Of a DNA stretch of 64,000 bases, positions 31,802-40,222 are shown in pieces. How positions within the stretch are numbered: position 1 is the stretch's first letter; the number at the start of each line of letters is the position of its first letter. The translations under genes were made by a program, and so were the position numbers. Source of the stretch: an uncultured Acetatifactor sp. (GTDB taxonomy: Bacteria > Bacillota > Clostridia > Lachnospirales > Lachnospiraceae). Location: assembly GCA_910578815.1 (NCBI GenBank), contig CAJTSE010000021.1:1-64000 (forward strand). The letters are read 5' to 3'. The notes beneath the pieces are model-generated. The model saw only the letters and a list, made by a program, of their open reading frames with translations, did not search any database and was not told the origin of the DNA.

Positions 31802-34369
31802 ATGTCAAGAATCGAAGCAAACAAAAAACGTCCCGCACTGCGGGTCCTGATCGTCCTGCTGTTCATGCTGTTTACAGCCGCAGCAGTCTTTGCATTCTGG
31901 CTGCGAAGGGAAATCAATAATACCGAGGTTCTGCGCAGCTACCGCATTACTTACAGTGAGAGTGCCGAAGAGTCCGCCGCTCTCTTAAAGCAGCTCTGTA
32001 AAAACCACTTATCGGTTAGGCTTTTCCCCTCCACCGGCCATTCCCACCTTTATCTGCATCTTGTCTGTACAGAGGAAGAAGCCGAAAGTCACGGGTTTTC
32101 TTTGGCGGCTTTAAATGACGGCGGTTTCCTGATCGCACGTCAGGGGAACGGTCTTTACCTTCTTGCCAAAAGCCAGACCGGCCTGTCAAAAGCCTGCTGT
32201 TATCTCACCTTTCGCCTTACCGATGACGAGGGCAGACTGCTGATCGGGCAGGATGAACATTACCTGGATACCGGATCAGATCTGAAGGAGATTTTTGGTC
32301 CCGGCGGCGTACCTATGTCCAATTATACCGTGGTTTGCCCCAAGGATATTTCCGCCGATACTGCCTGGGAACTATGCTACTATATGAATCAGTCCTGTGG
32401 CGTTCTTCCCGATATTTCCGAAAAAAAGGAAGCCGCGGATATGCCTTACATTTTACTGAGCATCGAACCCTCTCCTGCCGGCCCTTCTCACAGCATCAGC
32501 TTTTCGGATTCCAATATCCTAATCAAGGGCGACAATGAAAAGGAACTTACGGCCGCCATACATGAATTTGCCAATATGTACCTTGGGTGGATGTTTGCAG
32601 GAACGGCACAGGAAGAGCTGTCAGCAGGTAATACCTCCATTCGCCTTCCTGACCGGTATGACGCCCCCCAAAATGAATCCTGGATTCCCGAACGGGAAGC
32701 AATTATTACGCTCTGGCAGGTGAATTACAGCCGTGGAATTTTTTTTAACGACTCTACCAGCCTGAAAACGGATATTCTGTCTTTTTCCGACGAACAGCTT
32801 TATGATTATGTCCGCATGTTAAAGTTCTGTGGTTTTACCGGTATTCAGGCCACCGACATGTGTTCTGCCTGGGCAGGCGCAGGCGGCTATGAATTCGTCC
32901 ACGAACGCCTGCGCATTCTGGCGGATGCCGCCCACTCCATGGGAATGAATTTCACCCTTTGGGTGTGGGGAGCGGAATTCACCGGCTATGGCTGGGTGGA
33001 TAACAGTGTCACCTATATGCCGGACGGATACAGCTTCTCCCACGAAAATCCTGATGTGATCTCCACCTTCGAAAAGTACTACTCCATCTATGCAGAGCTG
33101 GCAGACTGCTGCGACCGGGTTATCGCCCACTTCTTTGATCCCGGCAACCTGTACCTGTCCGAAGATGTGGCATACTTTTCCAAGCTGCTTTCCGAAAAAT
33201 TTCTTGCCGTAAATCCAAATATTGATTTCGGCGTAAGCTGCTGGGTAGATACCTTTAACAAAAAGGACTTTATTGATGTGCTGGGCACGGATATAACTCT
33301 CTATGAGGGCACTCATCACGATGATAAAGAAGAATACGCCTCTTTTCGAAGCTTCTGCAGAGACATGGGCTGCAGGCTTGGGACCTGGGCCTGGAATACC
33401 TGCGAGATGGAGATTGATCAGCTGGCGCAAATGAATTTTAATCCCCACATTATTCAGGATGTTTACCTGACCGCATCCCAATATGACGACATTGATCGGC
33501 CGGACTACTGGAGCGAAATGGATTCTAACCATGTAGTCAATGTGTTTTCCCTCTATTGTGCCGGTCAACTGTTGATTGATCCTGCCAGAGATTTGGATGA
33601 ACTGACGGAAGAGATCGCTCTTGCCGCAGTGGGTGCCGAGTATGCCAGCGGCTTTGCGGACATTCTCCGGCTTCTTGAGGATGCCCGTTCCGGAGAAAGC
33701 TGGAATACTTACTGGTGGAACAGTGAAGACTATTTATTAAAGAGTCCGGATTACCCTGCGGAGGAAATTCTGGAGCGCAGCGAAAAGGCCCTAACGCTCC
33801 TTTCGGAAATGATTGACAAGAGGATTCCCGTCAATACCTTGCCCCTGCCCATTGAATTGCCGGAGCTGATGCATCTTATGCTGCCCCAGATTGAACAGAT
33901 TAACGCTTTTGCTAAATTCCGAATCGGCCTGGCAGATGCCGCGCAGCTGCTCGCAGGCGGCGCCGCCCACGAAGATATACAGGCAAGGCTTGAGGCTATT
34001 AGTACTCCTGTCTCCGAATATAACACCGTCACGGGACTCTGGGGCCAGATCGAAGCAAGGGCACAGCAGGAAATGCTCCTTGATTTTTGCAATGCAAACG
34101 GATTTGAAATACCGGCGGATCCGGTCTTCCGGCAAACCCGCAAAAACCGGATTTACGATTATTTTGTTTCTTATCAAAAGGGACATTCCGAACCAGTCCT
34201 GCAGTTTGCACCCTATTTCCAGTATGGCCTTGCCTACGGGGAGGAAACCACTATCCAACTGGTAAACGAGCTGCTGGAGGAAGGCCTTTTCTCCAAAGAT
34301 CCTGAAACAGGCGGCATTTACCTCACCGACTGGGAGCATTATAAGTACGCTTTCAATTTTATATATTAA
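31802..34369 (+). CDS. Membrane-anchored glycoside-hydrolase-like protein of unknown family
   Basis: I cannot assign this 855-residue protein to a named family. It has a short basic N terminus and one membrane helix (about residues 14-34), with the rest outside the cell. Residues about 40-265 form two alpha/beta units that resemble the non-catalytic N-terminal domains of GH20/GH67/GH84/GH115-type enzymes (ends with KELTAAIHEFANMYLGWMF). A probable TIM barrel follows from about 295 to 600. Its strand-like segments include GFTGIQATDM, MNFTLWVWGAEF, DRVIAHFFDPGN, NIDFGVSCWVDTF and CRLGTWAWNT. The C terminus is helical. Asp and Glu residues at strand ends could be catalytic. It is divergent from tig and stands alone. 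Confidence 0.65.
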   Translation: MSRIEANKKRPALRVLIVLLFMLFTAAAVFAFWLRREINNTEVLRSYRITYSESAEESAALLKQLCKNHLSVRLFPSTGHSHLYLHLVCTEEEAESHGFSLAALNDGGFLIARQGNGLYLLAKSQTGLSKACCYLTFRLTDDEGRLLIGQDEHYLDTGSDLKEIFGPGGVPMSNYTVVCPKDISADTAWELCYYMNQSCGVLPDISEKKEAADMPYILLSIEPSPAGPSHSISFSDSNILIKGDNEKELTAAIHEFANMYLGWMFAGTAQEELSAGNTSIRLPDRYDAPQNESWIPEREAIITLWQVNYSRGIFFNDSTSLKTDILSFSDEQLYDYVRMLKFCGFTGIQATDMCSAWAGAGGYEFVHERLRILADAAHSMGMNFTLWVWGAEFTGYGWVDNSVTYMPDGYSFSHENPDVISTFEKYYSIYAELADCCDRVIAHFFDPGNLYLSEDVAYFSKLLSEKFLAVNPNIDFGVSCWVDTFNKKDFIDVLGTDITLYEGTHHDDKEEYASFRSFCRDMGCRLGTWAWNTCEMEIDQLAQMNFNPHIIQDVYLTASQYDDIDRPDYWSEMDSNHVVNVFSLYCAGQLLIDPARDLDELTEEIALAAVGAEYASGFADILRLLEDARSGESWNTYWWNSEDYLLKSPDYPAEEILERSEKALTLLSEMIDKRIPVNTLPLPIELPELMHLMLPQIEQINAFAKFRIGLADAAQLLAGGAAHEDIQARLEAISTPVSEYNTVTGLWGQIEARAQQEMLLDFCNANGFEIPADPVFRQTRKNRIYDYFVSYQKGHSEPVLQFAPYFQYGLAYGEETTIQLVNELLEEGLFSKDPETGGIYLTDWEHYKYAFNFIY

Positions 34370-34393
34370 GAAATAAGTCACCAAAAGTTTCCA

Positions 34394-34422
34394 ACATATT
34401 TTCACCTTCCACGGTCATACTA
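34394..34422 (+). promoter_or_regulatory. Candidate sigma-G (forespore) promoter of the SASP gene
   Basis: CATACTA (34416-34422) fits the sigma-G/F -10 pattern CATWMTA. ACATA (34394-34398), 17 bp upstream, fits a weak -35. Position ahead of a SASP gene supports it. Confidence 0.6.
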
Positions 34423-34426
34423 ACAT

Positions 34427-34496
34427 CAAGATAAGTCGCGGCGGACACTTGCCTTGAACACTTGCTTCGAGATGAGTGCTTGCAGCACTTATCTTG
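34427..34496 (+). repeat. Leader hairpin of the SASP mRNA
   Basis: caagataagt (34427-34436) and acttatcttg (34487-34496) pair perfectly and enclose shorter repeats of cacttgc. The arm begins at the start point expected from the sigma-G-like promoter, so the spore mRNA would carry a 5'-terminal stem. Confidence 0.65.
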
Positions 34497-34542
34497 AAGA
34501 TAGAGAGAAAAAACAAAAACACTTTTATGGAGGTGAAAAAGA

Positions 34543-34743
34543 ATGTCCGGTAACAAGAGCAATAGAGTAGAAGTGCCTGAAGCAAAGGCAGCAATGGATC
34601 GTTTCAAGACTGAGGTTGCATCCGAGCTTGGTGTAAACCTGAAGGAGGGCTACAACGGTGATCTGACTTCCCGTGAGGCTGGTTCTATCGGTGGCGAGAT
34701 GGTTCGTCGTATGATCAAAAAGCAGGAAGAGCAGATGAAGTAA
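34543..34743 (+). CDS. Alpha/beta-type small acid-soluble spore protein
   Basis: A 66-residue DNA-binding protein that coats and protects spore DNA. It has the two family signatures: FKTEVASELGV, which contains the site cleaved by the germination protease GPR, and TSREAGSIGGEMVRRMI. TGGAGGTG precedes the ATG. A sigma-G-like promoter lies upstream. It shows that the organism forms endospores. Confidence 0.96.
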   Translation: MSGNKSNRVEVPEAKAAMDRFKTEVASELGVNLKEGYNGDLTSREAGSIGGEMVRRMIKKQEEQMK

Positions 34744-34764
34744 GACTTCCCGCAAAAAAGACTG

Positions 34765-34804
34765 AAAAAAGCACCCAGGCGAGATCACTTGCCTGGGTGC
34801 TTTC
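34765..34804. terminator. Bidirectional terminator between SASP and aldolase genes
   Basis: A perfect 10-bp GC-rich stem (34771-34780 with 34791-34800) has TTT on the plus side and TTTTTT on the minus side. Confidence 0.9.
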
Positions 34805-34816
34805 ATTCTCCTTAAA

Positions 34817-35470
34817 TTAATCGCCAAACACTGCCCTGTAATCTGCCTGGAACTTAGCGATACCCGCATCGGTCAGGGGATGCTTTACCATCTGCTCGAT
34901 GACGGCATAAGGTACGGTTGCAATGTCGGCTCCTGCCAGCGCACAGTCTGTTACATGAATGGGATTTCTGACACTGGCTGCGATAATCTGCGTCTCAATA
35001 CCGGCAACATCAAATATCTCCGCAATCTCACGGATCAAGTCAACGCCTCTCTGGCTGATGTCATCCAGACGTCCCAGGAAAGGAGATACATATGTAGCAC
35101 CCGCTCTGGCAGCCAGCAAAGCCTGGTTAGCGGTAAAGACCAGCGTTACATTAGTTTTGATGCCCTCTGCGGTAAGCGCCTTACATGCCTTCAGCCCTTC
35201 CACCGTCATGGGAATTTTTACTACCATATTAGGATGAATCTTAGCGATCTCACGCCCCTCTTTGATCATACCCTCGGCATCCACAGTTGTAGCCTTAACT
35301 TCTCCACTGATGGGCCCGTCAACGATGGAAGCGATCTCCGCAATAACTTCCTCAAATACTCTTCCTTCCTTTGCAATCAGGGAAGGGTTGGTGGTAACAC
35401 CGCAAATCACGCCCATGTCATTTGCTTTTTTAATGTCCTCCACCTTCGCAGTGTCAATAAAAAAACGCAT
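34817..35470 (-). CDS. fsa: Fructose-6-phosphate aldolase / transaldolase-like protein
   Basis: A 217-residue class I aldolase of the TalC/MipB/FSA branch. It starts MRFFIDTAKVEDIKKA and GVTTNPSLIAKEG. The Schiff-base lysine is in VVKIPMT, and KTNVTLVFTANQA and the YVSPFLGRLDDI segment are typical. Short members of this branch act as transaldolase in some Firmicutes and as F6P aldolase in enterobacteria, so the reaction cannot be settled from the sequence. GGAGAG precedes ATG 35470. It has its own promoter at 35574-35602. Confidence 0.9.
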   Translation of the reverse strand: MRFFIDTAKVEDIKKANDMGVICGVTTNPSLIAKEGRVFEEVIAEIASIVDGPISGEVKATTVDAEGMIKEGREIAKIHPNMVVKIPMTVEGLKACKALTAEGIKTNVTLVFTANQALLAARAGATYVSPFLGRLDDISQRGVDLIREIAEIFDVAGIETQIIAASVRNPIHVTDCALAGADIATVPYAVIEQMVKHPLTDAGIAKFQADYRAVFGD

Positions 35471-35573
35471 AATACATCTCTCCTTTTCTATTCAATCGTA
35501 TTAGGTAATTACGAAACACTCCTTTTACCGTCAGGCTTTGAGCAATCACCTTCGCAATTTCCTACTTACATTT

Positions 35574-35602
35574 AGTATACTAGGATGATCTTAAAAACTC
35601 AA
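35574..35602 (-). promoter_or_regulatory. Promoter of the aldolase gene
   Basis: On the minus strand TTGAGT (35597-35602) and TATACT (35574-35579) are 17 bp apart, about 100 bp before the start codon. Confidence 0.75.
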
Positions 35603-35641
35603 GTCCTTTTCGTCAAAAGATTGACAAACTGGTAACAGCTC

Positions 35642-36415
35642 TTAGTATTCGCAGATTTCCCTAATCATACAGATTTCCCCCCTCAAAACCGCCCGCTGTC
35701 TGGCATCCGTTTTTACTCCCCGCCTCCCTGTACAAAGCAGAAGCATCTCCAGCACCTCCCGCATATCCCACAGACGCTCCTCCGGATGATACATCGTACA
35801 TCTCCGCGTTATCTTTTTCAGCAGTCCCCTGCACCTTCCCCCCGTCATTTCCTGCAGAGTCCTCCCCAGGCCATAAACATCCGCAGCCACTGTCTGCGCC
35901 GCTCCCGGCTCAAACTGCTCCGGTGCTCCAAAGCCTACGCTTCCCGCCCTGTGGGCGCCGTTTCCAGGTCTGCAGGCACATCCGAAATCCAGCAGTTTCA
36001 CCTCTCCCGTCGATGCCAGCATCACATTTGCCGGCTTAATATCCCGAAACAGCAGCGGCATCTTCTTTTCGTGAAGCCAGCAAAGACCTTCCGCAAGCCT
36101 GCAGCCGATCTTTGCGGTCCAGACATCCGAAAACCCTCCTTCCCGCCGGATCAAACGATCCAAGCTTTCCCCCGGCACATATTCCATCAAAAGACAGGCT
36201 GCATGATCCTCTCTCCAAAAATCATAAACTCTGGGAAAAAGCGGGTGTGCCGCCTCTTTTTGAAACCCGGCTTCTCTGTTCAGAATTTCTCCATGGGCAC
36301 TGACCTTACAGGCATACTCCCTGCCCTTTTCATTCTCTACCAGATACACCTCCGCAAAGGCTCCTTTCCCCAAAAGCCTTATGGTTTTATACTTTCCCCT
36401 GCTGTCTTTATACAC
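35642..36415 (-). CDS. Eukaryotic-type Ser/Thr protein kinase, soluble
   Basis: A 257-residue Hanks-type kinase consisting of little more than the catalytic domain. The Gly loop is LLGKGAFAEVYLVEN, the ATP-binding lysine YACKV, the catalytic loop LFRDIKPANVML (HRD changed to FRD) and the metal motif LLDFGCA, with GAPEQF in the activation segment. There is no membrane helix and there are no PASTA repeats, unlike PrkC/Stk1. The likely start is GTG 36415 behind AAGGA; it overlaps the stop of the upstream PP2C-like gene. A TTG at 36436 is the alternative. The pair probably forms a kinase/phosphatase-like switch; targets are unknown. Confidence 0.88.
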   Translation of the reverse strand: MYKDSRGKYKTIRLLGKGAFAEVYLVENEKGREYACKVSAHGEILNREAGFQKEAAHPLFPRVYDFWREDHAACLLMEYVPGESLDRLIRREGGFSDVWTAKIGCRLAEGLCWLHEKKMPLLFRDIKPANVMLASTGEVKLLDFGCACRPGNGAHRAGSVGFGAPEQFEPGAAQTVAADVYGLGRTLQEMTGGRCRGLLKKITRRCTMYHPEERLWDMREVLEMLLLCTGRRGVKTDARQRAVLRGEICMIREICEY

Positions 36416-37124
36416 CTGCTTTTCCTTCCCTTCCAATCAGCAAAATTGCCGCGTCCGGCACCCTGCTTTTTACTGTCTTCTTTCCGATAGCCGTCTGATC
36501 TCGAATAACGGTCTCACCTTCTGAAATTGCAGATTCACGGAAAGAGAGAAGCTCCCGGAGTCTCAAAAGCTCCCGCAGACGCCTGTCCGCCTGCTCCTGC
36601 GTCCTGATCTCCGCCAGACGCAGCACCTCACCAATACTTTCTTCCCCCGCGTTTTGTATCAATCCGTCCGTAGCCAGCAACAGCCCTGCCCCTGGCTCGA
36701 TACACCCCCGGAACGTTCCCGGCAGCGGCGTAATCCGCCCCGTGCCAAGGGAAGTATTTACCAGCAGTAAATTCTGTCCGGCTCCCAGTGAAAGTACCTC
36801 TCTGCCAATACATAAAAGCATGGTCAGCCTGAGCCCGCTCCGTAAAGAAGCTGCCCCGCATGCTGCTGCCTGCAGAGCCGTCAATTCCCGTTCCATGTTT
36901 TCCAGACCTTTGCAGGGGCACCTTACGCTTTTTTGCCAGGGAACTCCGCGGCACCATACTTTTAGCTTCTCCGCCATATCTCCGCAGCATTTCTCTCCGT
37001 CTGCACCCGCTGCGGTACAAATACAGGCAAAACAGACCGGCGTCTGCCGGCATCGAAACTGCAGCAGCAGGAGCGAGCATCCGCTCCCTCCCTGCTGCCT
37101 GTAATAGCTTGTAATATATTCCAT
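36408..37124 (-). CDS. Degenerate PP2C-family phosphatase-like protein
   Basis: A 238-residue protein with PP2C landmarks near the end: GAGLLLATDGL (about residue 160) and the C-terminal DAAILLIGRE. The N-terminal motif normally reading ADGMGG with metal-binding Asp is here CTAAGADGEKCCGD, so a key metal ligand appears displaced or lost. The central part is shortened and cysteine-rich. About 40 residues of Arg/Leu/Glu-rich helix lie before the final strand. It overlaps the kinase gene by 8 nt. ATG 37124 is preferred, with GAGGA 8 nt upstream. It may be a weak phosphatase or a non-catalytic partner of the kinase. Confidence 0.65.
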   Translation of the reverse strand: MEYITSYYRQQGGSGCSLLLLQFRCRQTPVCFACICTAAGADGEKCCGDMAEKLKVWCRGVPWQKSVRCPCKGLENMERELTALQAAACGAASLRSGLRLTMLLCIGREVLSLGAGQNLLLVNTSLGTGRITPLPGTFRGCIEPGAGLLLATDGLIQNAGEESIGEVLRLAEIRTQEQADRRLRELLRLRELLSFRESAISEGETVIRDQTAIGKKTVKSRVPDAAILLIGREGKAGV

Positions 37125-37145
37125 GGAGATTGTCCTCATTTAAGA

Positions 37146-38222
37146 CTACTTAACAAAGATGTTTACAAGATCATTAAAGAAAATAAAGACCATCAAAACC
37201 ATAAAGAACACTAAACCAATAAAATGAACAACGCCTTCTTTCTCCGGCGGCACCGGTTTGCCCCGGATCACTTCCAGCAGCAAAAATACCAGTCTTCCTC
37301 CGTCTAAGGCAGGAACGGGAAGCAGATTTAAGATCCCAAGGTTCACAGACAGCATCAATGTAATATTAAGCATATTTAAAAAAACGCTCTGCCAGCCGTA
37401 TTCTTTGGAGGCCTCGTAGGTGGCGCCTACCACATTCACTGCAATCCCCACGGGGCCGGCCACATCCTTTCTGGAAACCCTGCCCGTAAACAGCATACCC
37501 AGACTGGTATAAGTCATCTTCACCGAATACCGCATCTCATACCAGGCATATTTCAGCGATTCTATCCCCCGTGGCTCTTTCACATCGGCGTTGCTGATAC
37601 CCAGCAAATAGTATCCATATTCTTCATCGTACTGAGGCGTCACCGTGGTGGTATAACGCTCACCGTCCCGCTCATAAACCACCTCCAGGTCTCCACCCCG
37701 GTAAGACAACTGCATGTACAGAGAGATTTCCTGATAAAGGCAGACCTTCTCTCCATTCAATGAGATGATCCGGTCTCCGGGCTGAAGTCCCGCCGCCTGA
37801 GCGCCGCCTCCTTCAATCACCTGGGAGGCAATCGGATCCCTGGTAACACTCATGTTTACCATGATAATGGCAATGATAAAGGCCAGAAGCAGATTAAACA
37901 GAGGGCCGGCCACCACCGTAGCAATCCTTGCCCAGACCTTTGCCTTCAAAAAGGAGCCCGGCCCCGGTTCCTTTGTCCCGCCTTCCGCTTCATCCTGATC
38001 CGCTACGCCGTCCTCACCCTCAAACATGCAGGCACCGCCGATAGGAAACAGCTTCAGGGAATATTTTGTGCCTCCCTTATTACGGGAGATAATATTTGGT
38101 CCCATTCCCACCGAGAATTCTACTACATGGATGCCGTTTACCTTAGCAATCAGGAAATGCCCAAATTCATGAGCTATGACCACTACCCCGAAAATGACAA
38201 TAAATAAAATTAACGATACCAT
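37146..38222 (-). CDS. rseP: RseP/RasP-type site-2 intramembrane zinc protease
   Basis: A 358-residue membrane metalloprotease that cleaves anti-sigma factors and signal-peptide remnants within the membrane. The zinc motif is HEFGHFLIAK in the first helix, a PDZ domain spans about residues 125-200 (AAGLQPGDRIISLNG), and the third zinc ligand is in NLLPVPALDGGR near the C terminus. The gene starts right after the dxr stop codon (TAA-ATG). The dxr-rseP order and the upstream cdsA and uppS are standard. Confidence 0.95.
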   Translation of the reverse strand: MVSLILFIVIFGVVVIAHEFGHFLIAKVNGIHVVEFSVGMGPNIISRNKGGTKYSLKLFPIGGACMFEGEDGVADQDEAEGGTKEPGPGSFLKAKVWARIATVVAGPLFNLLLAFIIAIIMVNMSVTRDPIASQVIEGGGAQAAGLQPGDRIISLNGEKVCLYQEISLYMQLSYRGGDLEVVYERDGERYTTTVTPQYDEEYGYYLLGISNADVKEPRGIESLKYAWYEMRYSVKMTYTSLGMLFTGRVSRKDVAGPVGIAVNVVGATYEASKEYGWQSVFLNMLNITLMLSVNLGILNLLPVPALDGGRLVFLLLEVIRGKPVPPEKEGVVHFIGLVFFMVLMVFIFFNDLVNIFVK

Positions 38223-39371
38223 TTAGCGCTTGATCCTTCCTGCAATATATTCATAGGTTTCCGCTTCCGCCTCCAAAACAGCCTCTATCCCCGGATTTGA
38301 AATTGGACTGTGGTGATCCATGGCCGCTTCGATCAGCTCAGGGATCTCCAAATATGCTATCCTTTTATCCAAAAACATAGCCACTGCTTTCTCGTTTGCA
38401 GCATTATATACCGTGGGCATGGTGCCCCCCTGCCCTGCTGCCCGATAAGCCAGAGCCAGCCCACGGAAGGTATCCGGATCCGGCTTTTCAAAAGTGAGAC
38501 TTCCCAACTCAAAAAGATCCAGGCGCTTGCCGTCCATGGGCCGCCTGTCGGGATAAAACAACGCATACTGGATAGGAAGCTTCATGTCCGGCATTCCCAT
38601 CTGGGCAATGACTGCCCCATCCACATACTGCACCGCAGAATGCAGGATGCTCTGAGGATGCACCACTACCTGAATCCTGTCAAGCTCTACGTTGAACAGC
38701 CATTTGGCCTCCATCACTTCCAGCCCCTTATTCACCATCGTGGAAGAATCAATGGTGATCTTCCGCCCCATGGACCAGTTGGGATGCTTCAAGGCATCTT
38801 CCACCTTTATCTCCGAAAGCTGCTCTTTGGACCAGCCTCGGAACGGTCCTCCTGACGCGGTCAGCAAAATCTTTTCGATTTTATTCGCAGGTTCTCCGTT
38901 CAGGGACTGAAAGATCGCACTATGTTCACTGTCCACCGGAAGTATGGATACACCGCACTCCTTCGCCAGAGGCATGATGATATGCCCGGCCGTCACCAGC
39001 GTTTCCTTATTGGCAAGGGCAATATCCTTACCCGCGCGGATAGCCGCAATCGTAGGCCTGATACCGATCATTCCCACAATGGCCGTAACTAATACCTGAC
39101 TATCCGAAGAAACCGCAATTTCCAACAAGCCTTCCATTCCAGAAAGGATCTTCACATCCAGATCCCTGACTCTTTCCCGCAGATCTGCAGCCGCCTCCCT
39201 GCTCCACATCACAGCCTGCCCTGGCTTAAATTCCCGGATCTGACGTTCCATCGCCTCCACGCTGCTGCCTGCCGCCAAAGCAGTCACCTTCAGATCCGGA
39301 TTGCTGCGTACCACTTCCAGCGTCTGCGTACCAATAGACCCTGTAGAGCCTAAAATTGCTATCTTTTTCAT
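38223..39371 (-). CDS. dxr: 1-deoxy-D-xylulose-5-phosphate reductoisomerase
   Basis: Second enzyme of the MEP pathway (382 aa). NADPH binding is shown by ILGSTGSIGTQTLEVV and substrate/metal binding by LANKETLVTAG and LPVDSEHSAIFQSL. The flexible loop region is GGPFRGW and SMGRKITIDSSTMVNKGLEVM. GGGGAG lies 10 nt before ATG 39371. It is one nucleotide downstream of cdsA. Confidence 0.96.
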   Translation of the reverse strand: MKKIAILGSTGSIGTQTLEVVRSNPDLKVTALAAGSSVEAMERQIREFKPGQAVMWSREAAADLRERVRDLDVKILSGMEGLLEIAVSSDSQVLVTAIVGMIGIRPTIAAIRAGKDIALANKETLVTAGHIIMPLAKECGVSILPVDSEHSAIFQSLNGEPANKIEKILLTASGGPFRGWSKEQLSEIKVEDALKHPNWSMGRKITIDSSTMVNKGLEVMEAKWLFNVELDRIQVVVHPQSILHSAVQYVDGAVIAQMGMPDMKLPIQYALFYPDRRPMDGKRLDLFELGSLTFEKPDPDTFRGLALAYRAAGQGGTMPTVYNAANEKAVAMFLDKRIAYLEIPELIEAAMDHHSPISNPGIEAVLEAEAETYEYIAGRIKR

Positions 39372-39372
39372 A

Positions 39373-40218
39373 TCACATTAACTCCCCAGCAAAAAAAACA
39401 ATCAGGAAATAAGTCAGCGGAGCCGTCACGATCACGCTGTCAAAGCGGTCCATGATCCCACCGTGTCCCGGTATCAGCTTCCCGTAATCCTTAATATTCC
39501 TGTTCCGCTTGATCGCCGAGGCCGCCAGATCTCCAAGCATGCCTGCCACACCCCCCAAAGCACAGATCAGCCCCACCAGGCCAAGCTGCTTCGGGCCCCG
39601 AATCCCCAGGCAGGCTGCATAAATCACGCCAATCAACGCTGCTCCGGCCACCCCGCCGATACAGCCCGCCAACGTTTTCTTGGGACTAAGAACGGGGAAT
39701 ACCTTTCTTTTTCCGATCAGTTTTCCCACGCAGTAAGCACAGGTATCACAGCCCCAGGCGCTGATTAATATCAGCCACACCTGAATGATACCGCTTTTGT
39801 ACATTCTGGTGTGATCAATAAAGGACAGCATCACCGGTGCATACAGGAAAGCAAAAATCGACGCCGTAACGGATTCTACCTGATACTTGGGAAAGGACAG
39901 CACATAGACCAGCAGTTCCCCCAAAAAAAGGAACACTAGGCAGGGAAGTATGTAAAAAAGTCTCTGGCCTTCCAATATTCCCACATCCCGAAGCAAAAGC
40001 ACCCCGTAGTAAAGGGTTACGGCTGCCGCTCCCACCAGCTCCTGGACGCCAATGCCCTTTCCGCCTTCCTTTCTGACCCCCAGTGCTTTTGTCAGCTCTA
40101 AAAAACCAATCAGGGAAACCACATACAAAACTACGGGGAGCAGCGGCGCTCCCACCCACAAGGAAGCGAAGGCGATTACAAGCAGCACCGCTCCGCTTAA
40201 AAGTCTGATCCAAAACAT
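39373..40218 (-). CDS. cdsA: Phosphatidate cytidylyltransferase
   Basis: A 281-residue membrane enzyme that makes CDP-diacylglycerol from phosphatidate and CTP. It has about eight helices and the family signature at the C-terminal side: SAIKRNRNIKDYGKLIPGHG, then GIMDRFDS. It also has DTCAYCVGKLIGKRKVFPVL with the conserved SPKKT following. GGAGGGG precedes ATG 40218. It follows uppS by 4 nt and precedes dxr by 1 nt, so it is part of the same operon. Confidence 0.95.
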   Translation of the reverse strand: MFWIRLLSGAVLLVIAFASLWVGAPLLPVVLYVVSLIGFLELTKALGVRKEGGKGIGVQELVGAAAVTLYYGVLLLRDVGILEGQRLFYILPCLVFLFLGELLVYVLSFPKYQVESVTASIFAFLYAPVMLSFIDHTRMYKSGIIQVWLILISAWGCDTCAYCVGKLIGKRKVFPVLSPKKTLAGCIGGVAGAALIGVIYAACLGIRGPKQLGLVGLICALGGVAGMLGDLAASAIKRNRNIKDYGKLIPGHGGIMDRFDSVIVTAPLTYFLIVFFAGELM

Positions 40219-40222
40219 CAGG

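Noticed and set aside
34427..34496. SASP leader stem as another copy of the cagttcag element family
   Set aside because: It lacks the cagttcag arms and flanking direct repeats, so it is treated as a separate leader structure.
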